From Accumulibacter sp. (GTDB lineage Bacteria; Pseudomonadota; Gammaproteobacteria; Burkholderiales; Rhodocyclaceae): DNA of 6,276 bases. Location: positions 1-6,276 of the forward strand of contig JAISDL010000028.1 in NCBI GenBank assembly GCA_031264825.1, given 5' to 3'. Under the pieces are notes generated by a model that worked only from the letters and a program-made list of their open reading frames with translations, made no database searches and had not been told where the DNA came from. Positions 1 through 5,823 of the stretch are shown piece by piece; position 1 is the stretch's first letter, and each line of letters starts with the position of its first letter. A program made the position numbers and the translations under genes.

Positions 1-1169
1 AGGCGCGTCAGCGTCCACTCGGAAGTGGAATTGTTCCATTCGAGCGTGTAATCGCTGTCGGTCAGGTTCGTGTAGAAATTCCCTTCGTACGCAGGCTGAG
101 TGAAACTCGCCGTGATCTCCAGGGTGCTTGGAGTATTCTTCGCGTTCGGGATGACGTTCGGGTCGGGGACGGTAAAAAACTCCGAAACGAAGTTCGCGTC
201 GCCTGCAATATTCCCGTTCAGGTCCTGGCCGAGCGCGTGTTGCGCGTTGAACGTCAGCGTGATCGACGCGGCGAGCCGCCCGAGCGAATTCGACGCCTTG
301 TCGAGCGAATCCGAACGGAATTTCAGGATTCCGCCGAGGCTGCCGCCGGTGACCTGCGAATCGGGCAACTCCATCGCGCCCGTCGGCAGCTTCAGCGCGA
401 CCGCGAGGCGCGTCGGGTCGGCGGAAGAAGGCACCGCTTCAAGCTCGGTCACGTGCGTCCGCGTCACGAGTTGCTGGCCGGTGCCGACCGAAATATTGTA
501 CGAGCCGTTCGAATCGAGCGTCGCGTTGACGCGGATGACCTTGTTGAGTTCGGCGACGATATGGTCGCGCTGGTCGTAAAGGTCGTTCGGCGGCTGCCCC
601 GTCGATTCCGCGACGCTGATCTGCTGGTTCAGGTCGGCGATCTGGTGCGCGTAGGAATTGATCATCGCGACGTCGCCCTTTATCTGCGTGTTCGCGCTCT
701 GATAAAGTTCTGAAAGCCTCGAATCGAGGCTTTGGAAGCGCGCGGCGAGTAGCTCCCCCGACGAGACCATCGACTGCCGCGCCGTCAGCGACGAGGGGTC
801 GGCGGCGACCTGCTGGATTCCGGCGAAAAAGTCCTTGATCGCCGACGACAGCCCGGCGGTATCGTCCATCAGGATATTGTTGATGTGCGTGAGGTCGGCG
901 GCGTAGGTTTCGAGTTCGCTGACGGCGGTCTGCTCGCGGTTGACCTGACCGACGACGAAGCTGTTGTACATCCGCTCGATCGTCGCGACGTGCGCGCCGG
1001 TCCCGACGTAACCCGCGCCCGTGTAATACGGGACGTTCGTCGCCTGGATCGCGTTTTGCCGGCTGTATCCCGGCGTCTTCTGATTCGCTATGTTGTGCTC
1101 GGTCGTCATCAGACCGATTTGCGCGTTCTGCAGGGCGCCCACGCCGATATTGAAAATTCCACCGCTCAT
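1..1169 (-). CDS. flgK: FlgK, hook-filament junction protein 1 (3' end outside window)
   Basis: FlgK (HAP1) forms the first ring of the junction between the flagellar hook and filament and is exported through the flagellar type III system. I translated this frame by hand: it is open from the ATG at 1169 to the window edge and gives 389 residues. Family hallmarks are an N-terminal rod-type helix with NIANQKTPGYSRQ (residues 27-38), the LYDQRD motif at 197-202 in the helical coiled-coil domain, GGSLGGILKFR at 275-285, and FNAQHALGQDLNG at 307-319. FlgK is usually about 450-650 residues, so the variable outer domain and C-terminal helix lie beyond base 1. The start is supported by a strong AAGGAG eight bases upstream. 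It is the last gene seen in the operon, 59 bp after flgJ; flgL would be expected next. The frame shows no stop or frameshift. Identity is very likely. Confidence 0.96.
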   Translation of the reverse strand, partial: MSGGIFNIGVGALQNAQIGLMTTEHNIANQKTPGYSRQNAIQATNVPYYTGAGYVGTGAHVATIERMYNSFVVGQVNREQTAVSELETYAADLTHINNILMDDTAGLSSAIKDFFAGIQQVAADPSSLTARQSMVSSGELLAARFQSLDSRLSELYQSANTQIKGDVAMINSYAHQIADLNQQISVAESTGQPPNDLYDQRDHIVAELNKVIRVNATLDSNGSYNISVGTGQQLVTRTHVTELEAVPSSADPTRLAVALKLPTGAMELPDSQVTGGSLGGILKFRSDSLDKASNSLGRLAASITLTFNAQHALGQDLNGNIAGDANFVSEFFTVPDPNVIPNAKNTPSTLEITASFTQPAYEGNFYTNLTDSDYTLEWNNSTSEWTLTR

Positions 1170-1177
1170 TGTTTCTT

Positions 1178-1183
1178 CTCCTT
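1178..1183 (-). promoter_or_regulatory. Ribosome binding site of flgK
   Basis: On the minus strand AAGGAG sits within a purine-rich run (AAGGAAGAAGGAGAAGAAACA), eight bases before the ATG at 1169. It is the best Shine-Dalgarno match in the window and fixes the flgK start. Confidence 0.85.
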
Positions 1184-1228
1184 CTTCCTTCGGTTAACGG
1201 CCGATTTCCCGGATTATTGAGGCCGGGT

Positions 1229-2209
1229 TCAGCCCGCCAGCGCTTCTTTGAGGGTCGCGCCGCCGATGATGCGATTGAGTTTGTCGGCGTACAGCGGGTC
1301 GGTCGCGTATCCCGAATCCTGCAGGGACTGCGCGAAGCCGACGCTGTTCCGCTGGCCGAGAACCGACGCGAAGCGCTCTTTGCCGCGCAGCAAACCGGCG
1401 TAATCCTCGAAAGCCTCGGCGTACGACGGATAAACCCTGAATTTCGCGCGAACCGTTTTCGGGACGCCGTTTTCATATTCGGTCGTCTGGATTTCGACCG
1501 AGGGACCGCTCCAGCTTTTTCCCGCTTTTATGCCAAAAAGATTGTGGCTCGGCGTGCCGTCGGAGAGCGTGATTTCGTGCTGTCCCCAGCCGCTTTCGAG
1601 CGCCGAATGCGCGACGACGAAGTGCGGCGGAACGCCGAGCGTCTTCGCTGCCTCGACGGCGTGCGGCCAGACACGCTTGACGAAGTCTTGCGCGCTCCCT
1701 GAGGCGAGCGACGCGGAAGCGGCGGCGGTGCTCGCGGGGTTTGCCGAGTTTGCCGAATCCCCTGCACTCGTGACATTCGCGGCGCCGGAAAAATCGAGCG
1801 CGCTCGCGGCGCGAAGAGCGGTGCCCGTAGCAGCGGCGCTCTGCCGCAAAAGCGCTTCCATCTGGAGCGAGGAAAGCGTGTCGGTAGCCGAATCCACCGA
1901 TCCCAGGTTTCGCCCGAGTTGCTGTTCGATCATCTTCGCAAAACCCATCGGGCTTTCGGAAGCGATATTCTGCGCGATCTGCTGATCGAGGATCGTCATG
2001 AAAAAACGCGACTGGTCGTTGTCGAAAAGGCCGTCCTGCGGCGCCGCGTCGCGCATGCTCTTCAAGACCATCTGGAGCATCAAGCCTTCGAATTGCCGCG
2101 CCGCGTCTTTCAGAGCCGCCGCCTGATCCTGCTTCGCGTTCGCCCGGAGCGCCTTGTTCGCGTTCGGGTCGAGCACAAAACGGTTCGCTTGAATGTTTTC
2201 GGTTCTCAT
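1229..2209 (-). CDS. flgJ: FlgJ, two-domain rod cap / peptidoglycan glucosaminidase
   Basis: FlgJ scaffolds rod assembly in the periplasm and cuts peptidoglycan so the rod can pass through. The 326-residue product is close to the 316 of Salmonella FlgJ. Residues about 30-100 are the rod-binding domain (AARQFEGLMLQMVLKSMRDA, then a region ending near MIEQQLGR). Residues about 101-172 form an Ala/Ser-rich linker. Residues about 173-326 are the glucosaminidase domain. It carries ALESGWGQ with Glu205 at the position of the family's catalytic acid, a TEYENG stretch (243-248) and AFEDY (266-270), both conserved in Salmonella-type FlgJ, and GYATDPLYADKLNRII near the end. There is no signal peptide, as expected for a type III-exported protein. 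The reading frame stays open far upstream, but MRTENI at 2209 is chosen because the earlier sequence crosses a repeat and then flgI. No clear Shine-Dalgarno precedes this ATG, unlike neighbouring genes. Confidence 0.95.
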   Translation of the reverse strand: MRTENIQANRFVLDPNANKALRANAKQDQAAALKDAARQFEGLMLQMVLKSMRDAAPQDGLFDNDQSRFFMTILDQQIAQNIASESPMGFAKMIEQQLGRNLGSVDSATDTLSSLQMEALLRQSAAATGTALRAASALDFSGAANVTSAGDSANSANPASTAAASASLASGSAQDFVKRVWPHAVEAAKTLGVPPHFVVAHSALESGWGQHEITLSDGTPSHNLFGIKAGKSWSGPSVEIQTTEYENGVPKTVRAKFRVYPSYAEAFEDYAGLLRGKERFASVLGQRNSVGFAQSLQDSGYATDPLYADKLNRIIGGATLKEALAG

Positions 2210-2241
2210 GGCGGTTTTTACAGCAAAATTCGTGCCATTTT

Positions 2242-2272
2242 CAGGAGTCAGGAGACAGAGGACAGGAGACAG
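2242..2272 (+). repeat. Direct heptamer repeats, left arm (CAGGAGA-type, four units plus CAG)
   Basis: Four successive 7-base units read CAGGAGT, CAGGAGA, CAGAGGA and CAGGAGA, followed by a partial CAG. They resemble in style the short tandem heptanucleotide repeats known from cyanobacterial intergenic DNA, but the sequence is different and no relationship is claimed. Confidence 0.85.
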
Positions 2273-2298
2273 AAAAATATGCGGCGGCTTCGCCGCCG
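2273..2298 (-). terminator. Possible intrinsic terminator or attenuator between flgI and flgJ
   Basis: Read in the operon direction, CGGCGGC-GAA-GCCGCCG forms a 7-bp all-GC stem with a three-base loop (2298-2282), followed by CATA and a run of five T (2277-2273). This has the form of a Rho-independent terminator, although the U-run starts four bases after the stem. It lies inside the composite repeat and could instead pair with the other half of the element, so a role as partial terminator, attenuator or 3'-end stabiliser of the upstream mRNA is inferred, not shown. Confidence 0.4.
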
Positions 2299-2369
2299 AG
2301 GAAAAGCGACAAAAAACCGATCGGGGTTTCAAAGCTTTTTCTCCGGCGGCGAAGCCACCGCTCACTGAT

Positions 2370-2393
2370 CTGTTTCCTGTTTCCTGTTTCCTG
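2370..2393 (-). repeat. Direct heptamer repeats, right arm (CAGGAAA x3 plus CAG)
   Basis: Three identical CAGGAAA units plus a partial CAG lie on the minus strand, starting two bases after the flgI stop codon. They are the inverted counterpart of the left-arm heptamers, with A where the left arm mostly has G at the sixth position. The perfect identity of the three units suggests recent amplification or homogenisation. Confidence 0.85.
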
Positions 2394-2394
2394 A

Positions 2395-3525
2395 CTAGAT
2401 GATCTCCAGGTCGGCGCGGAGCGACCCGGCGGCTTTCATCGCCTGGAGGATCGACAGGAGGTCTTGCGGGTTGGCGCCGAGCGCGTTGATCGCTTTCACG
2501 ACGTCGGCGAGGTTCGCGCCGGCTTTCACCGGCATCAAGGACCCTGATTGCGGGGTGATCTCGATGTCGGCCTGTTGCGTCGTCACCGTCCGCCCGCCGG
2601 ACATCGGCGCGGGCTGGCTGACCGCCTGCTCGGCGTTGACGACGACCGAGAGCGATCCGTGCGCGACCGCGCACGCGTCGATCAACACGGTCTGGTTCAT
2701 GACGATCGAACCCGTGCGCGGATTGATGATGACCTTCGCCATCGCCTGCACCGGACGGACTTCGAGGTTCTCGATCCGCCCCATGAACGCGACGCGGTCG
2801 TTCGGGCTTTCGGGCGCGACGACGCGGATCAGCCGTCCGTCGAGCGCCTGCGCGACGTTTCCGCCCATCGCGCGGTTGATCGCTTCGACGGTGCGTTGCG
2901 TCGTCCCGAAGTCCATCGCGTTCATTTCATAATGGACGAAGGACCCCTGCCCCAGATTGGTCGGCACTTCGCGTTCGACCGTCGCGCCGGCGATGATGCG
3001 TCCGGCGAGCAGGTGATTGACGACGGTGCGGCTCGCGCCCGCCGCCGCGCCCGCGCCGCCGACCATGAGACTCCCCTGCGCCTGCGCGTACACCTGGCCG
3101 TCGGCGCCTTTCAAGGGCGTCAGGACGAGCGTCCCGCCGCGCAAGCTTCTGGCGTTGCCCATCGACGAGACCGTCACGTCGATCTGCTGGCCGATCCTTG
3201 AGAACGGCGGGAGCGACGCCGTGACCATCACGGCGGCGACGTTTTTCAGTTGGAGCGCCTGCGTCGTCGGCAGCGTCGTCCCGAGCTGCGCGAGCATATT
3301 GATGATGCCCTGCGTCGTGAAAGGCGTCTGCGTCGTCTGGTCGCCGCTGCCGTCGAGTCCGACGACGACGCCGTAGCCGACGAGCTGGTTGTTCCGAACG
3401 CCTTGGACGCTCGCGAGGTCCTTGATTCTCTCGGCAAGCGCGTTTCCGCCGACGAGAAGGGACAAGGCAAGAATTGCCGCCGAACGAATAAATTTTTTGC
3501 CGAGTCGATTCATTTCGCGCTCCAT
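2395..3525 (-). CDS. flgI: FlgI, flagellar P-ring protein
   Basis: FlgI forms the P-ring, the bushing around the distal rod in the peptidoglycan layer. It is secreted by Sec. The 376-residue product (Salmonella: 365) begins with a signal peptide: basic MNRLGKKFIR, a hydrophobic stretch, and NALA at 28-31 as likely cleavage site, giving a mature start ERIKDLASVQGVRNNQLVGY. GVVVGLDGSGDQT, the Gly/Ala-rich segment around 156-164, and ILQAMKAAGSLRADLEII at the end match the family throughout. The start at 3525 has AGGGAG nine bases upstream. An in-frame ATG at 3513 is also possible, with GGAG six bases upstream, and would give a more typical signal peptide. It starts 21 bp after flgH. Cys285 is the only cysteine, so the intramolecular disulfide known from enteric FlgI cannot form. 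The TAG stop abuts the composite repeat directly. Confidence 0.97.
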   Translation of the reverse strand: MEREMNRLGKKFIRSAAILALSLLVGGNALAERIKDLASVQGVRNNQLVGYGVVVGLDGSGDQTTQTPFTTQGIINMLAQLGTTLPTTQALQLKNVAAVMVTASLPPFSRIGQQIDVTVSSMGNARSLRGGTLVLTPLKGADGQVYAQAQGSLMVGGAGAAAGASRTVVNHLLAGRIIAGATVEREVPTNLGQGSFVHYEMNAMDFGTTQRTVEAINRAMGGNVAQALDGRLIRVVAPESPNDRVAFMGRIENLEVRPVQAMAKVIINPRTGSIVMNQTVLIDACAVAHGSLSVVVNAEQAVSQPAPMSGGRTVTTQQADIEITPQSGSLMPVKAGANLADVVKAINALGANPQDLLSILQAMKAAGSLRADLEII

Positions 3526-3546
3526 AGTGCCAATCTCCCTGTCTCG

Positions 3547-4218
3547 TCAGAACGGCAGGAAGGAAAGGAAGAAACGCGACAGCCAGCCCATGACCTGGGC
3601 TTCGCTGAGCACGCCGCTTTCCTTGTATTCGATGCGGGCGTCGGCGACGTTCGCCGAGCTGATCGTGTTCGCCGACGTGATGTAGTAGGGGTTGACGACC
3701 CCGGAGAGCCGGATGTACTCGGTTCCCGTCCCGATCGCGACCTGTTTTTCACCCGAGACGAGCAGATTGCCGTTCGGAAGGACCTCGATGATCGTCACCG
3801 CGATATTGCCGGTGAAGACGTTCCGCGCGGTCGCCGTCCCGCCGCCGTTGAATTCGTTCGTGCTCTCGGCCGAGAGTTGCAGGCCCTGGAAGGACTTGCC
3901 CGGCAGCCGGCTGATCAGCGGCACCGACGCGGAGATGTTCGACTCGCGGGAAAGCTGCGTGTTCGAATTCGCCGTCGCCGACGTCGTTTCCGCGATGACG
4001 ATCGTCATCGTATCGCCGATAAAGCGCGCGCGCCTGTCCTCGAACAGGGCGCGCGAAGCCCCCGGCTGGTAAATACTGCCGCTTGCGGCAAGAATGGCCG
4101 TGCGTTCCGGCGGCCGAACCGTCATCGGCTGATGGATGTTCGTCGGCGGAACCGTCGTGCAGGCGCCGAGGATAAGCAGCAACGCCGCCGCAAGCGGAGA
4201 AAGGAAATATTTGTTCAT
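3547..4218 (-). CDS. flgH: FlgH, flagellar L-ring lipoprotein
   Basis: FlgH forms the L-ring, the outer-membrane bushing of the flagellar rod. The 223-residue product (Salmonella: 232) starts MNKYFLSPLAAALLLILGAC, a lipoprotein signal peptide whose lipobox LGAC puts the lipidated cysteine at residue 20. Family sequence follows: GDTMTIVIAETTSA (69-82), ITGN-like FTGNIAVTIIEVLPNGNLLV (135-154), SGEKQVAI (155-162), SGVVNP (172-177), ADARIEYKESG (192-202), and a C-terminal MGWLSRFFLSFLPF. The start at 4218 is preferred over an in-frame ATG at 4233. A run of five G lies eight bases before 4218, whereas nothing like a Shine-Dalgarno precedes 4233, and the shorter form places the basic residue next to the N-terminus. 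It begins 28 bp after flgG. No flgA lies between flgG and flgH, unlike in some other bacterial groups. Confidence 0.97.
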   Translation of the reverse strand: MNKYFLSPLAAALLLILGACTTVPPTNIHQPMTVRPPERTAILAASGSIYQPGASRALFEDRRARFIGDTMTIVIAETTSATANSNTQLSRESNISASVPLISRLPGKSFQGLQLSAESTNEFNGGGTATARNVFTGNIAVTIIEVLPNGNLLVSGEKQVAIGTGTEYIRLSGVVNPYYITSANTISSANVADARIEYKESGVLSEAQVMGWLSRFFLSFLPF

Positions 4219-4226
4219 CGAAAACG

Positions 4227-4231
4227 CCCCC
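4227..4231 (-). promoter_or_regulatory. Probable ribosome binding site deciding the flgH start
   Basis: A GGGGG run eight bases before the ATG at 4218 is the only purine-rich candidate near flgH. It directly follows the alternative in-frame ATG (4233-4231, whose G is the first of the run), so initiation at the upstream codon would use up this site. It is not a perfect AGGAGG match. Confidence 0.55.
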
Positions 4232-4246
4232 ATGATCTATGCGTCA

Positions 4247-5026
4247 TTACATTTGCGACAGGCGTCCGAGCATCGCGTCCGACGTCGAAACGACCTTGGA
4301 ATTCATTTCGTACGCGCGCTGCGTCTGGATCATGCTGACGAGTTCTTCGGCGACGTTGACGTTCGAGGTTTCGACGTAATGCTGGTTCAGCAAACCCGCG
4401 CCGTTGAGTCCCGGCGTATTCGGCGTCGGCGGCCCGCTCGCCGCGGTTTCGAGGTAAAGGTTTTCGCCGATGCTCTGCAAACCGCCGACGTTGATGAAGG
4501 TCGTCACCTGGATCGTCCCGATCTGCGTCGAAACGTTCCCCGGCTGCGTCACGCTGACGACGCCGTCGTTTGAAATCGTGACCGACAGGGCGTCCGCGGG
4601 AATCGTGACGTTCGGCTGGAGCGGGTAGCCGCTCGCGGTGACCATCTGCCCCTGGTTGTCCTTCTGGAACGAGCCGTCGCGCGTATAAGCCGTCGAACCG
4701 TCGGGCATGAGGATCGAGAGAAAACCCGCGCCGTTGATCGCGACGTCGAGGTCGTTCCCGGTCTGCATCACCGGGCCCTGCGTGTGTATCCGCGCCGTCG
4801 AGACGGGGCGCACACCGACGCCGAGTTGCAGGCCGCCCGGAATCTGCGTGATCTGCGAAGACTGCGCGCCGGGCTGGCGGATCGTCTGGTAGAGCAGGTC
4901 TTCGAAGACCGCGCGCGCGCGCTTGAAGCCGTTCGTGCTGACGTTGGCGAGATTGTTCGAAATGACGTCGAGGCTCGTCTGCTGCGCGTCGAGTCCGGTT
5001 CGGGCAATCCAGAGTGATCGGATCAT
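4247..5026 (-). CDS. flgG: FlgG, distal rod protein
   Basis: FlgG polymerises into the distal rod, the straight drive shaft through the P- and L-rings, and is exported by the flagellar type III system. The product has 259 residues against 260 in Salmonella. The N-terminal rod motif SNNLANVSTNGFKR (23-36) and the C-terminal helix with ETSNVNVAEELVSMIQTQRA (219-238) form the paired D0 helices. The stretch YQTIRQPGAQSSQ (46-58) is the FlgG-specific segment that separates rod FlgG from hook FlgE and is linked in Salmonella to the straightness of the rod. NDLDVAINGAGF (91-102) and TAYTRDGSF (112-120) are also typical. It starts 13 bp after flgF; the nearest Shine-Dalgarno-like TGGAA lies about eight bases upstream and overlaps the end of flgF. 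The gene is intact. Confidence 0.98.
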   Translation of the reverse strand: MIRSLWIARTGLDAQQTSLDVISNNLANVSTNGFKRARAVFEDLLYQTIRQPGAQSSQITQIPGGLQLGVGVRPVSTARIHTQGPVMQTGNDLDVAINGAGFLSILMPDGSTAYTRDGSFQKDNQGQMVTASGYPLQPNVTIPADALSVTISNDGVVSVTQPGNVSTQIGTIQVTTFINVGGLQSIGENLYLETAASGPPTPNTPGLNGAGLLNQHYVETSNVNVAEELVSMIQTQRAYEMNSKVVSTSDAMLGRLSQM

Positions 5027-5039
5027 TCTCTTTATTCCA

Positions 5040-5783
5040 TCAGTTGTTGATCGTAATGACCTGCGACGCCCGGTTGGCGTTCGCGTCGGCCGTTTGCAGC
5101 ATCTTGACGTGCATCTCGAACTGGCGCGCGAGGCTGATCAAGTTGACCATCGACTCGACGACGTTGACGTTGCTGCCTTCGAGCGTTTCCGGCGAGAGCT
5201 TGACTTCCTCGTCCTGGACGAGCGGATTGCCCGACTTCGTGCGGAAGAGGCCGTCGTTCCCGCGCGTCAGGTCGTCCACGGGCGGGTTGACGAGTTTGAT
5301 CCGCCCGATCAGATTCACGTTGTTCGGGATACCGAAGAGCGGGATCGCCGAGACCGTCCCGTCGGCGGCGATCGCGATGTTGTTGTCGGGCGGCACCGCG
5401 ATCGGACCGCCGTCGCCGAGCACGTTCAGCCCGTTCGCGGTGCGGAGAAGCCCGTTCGCGTCGATCTGTAAATTGCCCGCGCGCGTATAGGCTTCGGTCC
5501 CGTCGGACGTTTCGACCGCGATCCACCCCGGCCCCCGGACGGCGACGTCGAGCGCGCGTCCCGTCGTCATCATCGGCCCCTGCTCGAAATTGTCGGCGAC
5601 CGACGCGTCGACGACGAAGGCGCGCGTCGGCAACCCGTCGCCCTGGATCGGCACGGCGCGAAAACGATGCTCGGCGGCACGGTACGCGGTCGTCGAAACG
5701 TTCGCCAGATTCGACGCCACCGCCGCCTGCTGGAGAAACGCGTGCCGCGCGCCGGTCATTGCGGTGTAGATCAGGCGGTCCAT
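5040..5783 (-). CDS. flgF: FlgF, rod protein
   Basis: FlgF is a component of the flagellar rod, placed between the proximal rod proteins and FlgG, and lacks a Sec signal as expected for type III export. The 247-residue product (Salmonella: 251) opens MDRLIYTAMTGA with the rod motif ASNLANVSTTAYRA (23-36). It continues with GRALDVAVRGPGWIAVET and TEAYTRAGNLQIDANGLL, the shared rod/hook core. It ends with the C-terminal helix beginning EGSNVNVVESMVNLISLARQ at about 202. The MDRLIY opening and TTAYRA in place of TNGFKR mark it as FlgF, not FlgG. The start at 5783 has GAAGGGA five bases upstream. It follows flgE by 40 bp and precedes flgG by 13 bp, so these genes are almost certainly co-transcribed. 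The gene is intact. Confidence 0.97.
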   Translation of the reverse strand: MDRLIYTAMTGARHAFLQQAAVASNLANVSTTAYRAAEHRFRAVPIQGDGLPTRAFVVDASVADNFEQGPMMTTGRALDVAVRGPGWIAVETSDGTEAYTRAGNLQIDANGLLRTANGLNVLGDGGPIAVPPDNNIAIAADGTVSAIPLFGIPNNVNLIGRIKLVNPPVDDLTRGNDGLFRTKSGNPLVQDEEVKLSPETLEGSNVNVVESMVNLISLARQFEMHVKMLQTADANANRASQVITINN

Positions 5784-5788
5784 TTTTG

Positions 5789-5795
5789 TCCCTTC
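5789..5795 (-). promoter_or_regulatory. Ribosome binding site of flgF
   Basis: GAAGGGA on the minus strand, five bases before the ATG at 5783, lies in the 40-bp gap after flgE and supports the chosen flgF start. Confidence 0.65.
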
Positions 5796-5823
5796 GTCTC
5801 CGTCGTCGTTTCAAGCAATCCGA

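Larger units (their letters stand above)
2241..2394. repeat. Composite inverted repeat of two hairpin-bearing modules between flgI and flgJ
   Basis: This stretch fills most of the 185-bp flgI-flgJ gap and is close to a perfect dyad. It starts TCAGGA and ends TCCTGA. Module A reads on the plus strand from 2242 to about 2307: four CAGGAGA-like heptamers, CAG, eight bases, then GCGGCGGCTTCGCCGCCG followed by AGGAAAAGC. Module B reads on the minus strand from 2393 to 2334: three CAGGAAA heptamers, CAG, eight bases, then GCGGTGGCTTCGCCGCCG followed by GAGAAAAAGC. The halves meet around CCGATCGG (2317-2324). The 8-base spacers differ, whereas the heptamers and hairpin cores match. There is no coding potential worth claiming and no transposase here. 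The layout resembles REPIN-type or MITE-type non-autonomous repeats by analogy only; I do not recognise the family. Confidence 0.85.

Noticed and set aside
1208..1227. A CCCGG/CCGGG hairpin with a ten-base loop at the end of flgJ as a terminator before flgK.
   Set aside because: The stem is only five pairs, the loop is large and no U-run follows; it also lies directly at the flgJ stop, with flgK continuing 59 bp later.
439..1476. A 345-codon minus-strand open frame overlapping flgK and flgJ.
   Set aside because: The conserved FlgK and FlgJ products lie in other frames over the same bases; this one is Arg-rich and without family features.
2242..2393. The regularly repeated heptamers as a CRISPR array.
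   Set aside because: Units are 7 bases and directly adjacent, with no spacers, and the two arms are inverted.
2210..2674. The flgJ reading frame continues open upstream through the repeat and into flgI, which would extend the protein by about 155 residues.
   Set aside because: The extension crosses the repeat and an off-frame copy of flgI, looks like low-complexity Arg-rich sequence, and FlgJ homologues begin near the chosen Met.
3250..4338. A long plus-strand open frame of 362 codons opposite flgH and the start of flgI.
   Set aside because: Its product is Arg-rich with no recognisable domain, and it lies opposite two clearly conserved flagellar genes. It is a side effect of GC-rich codon use.
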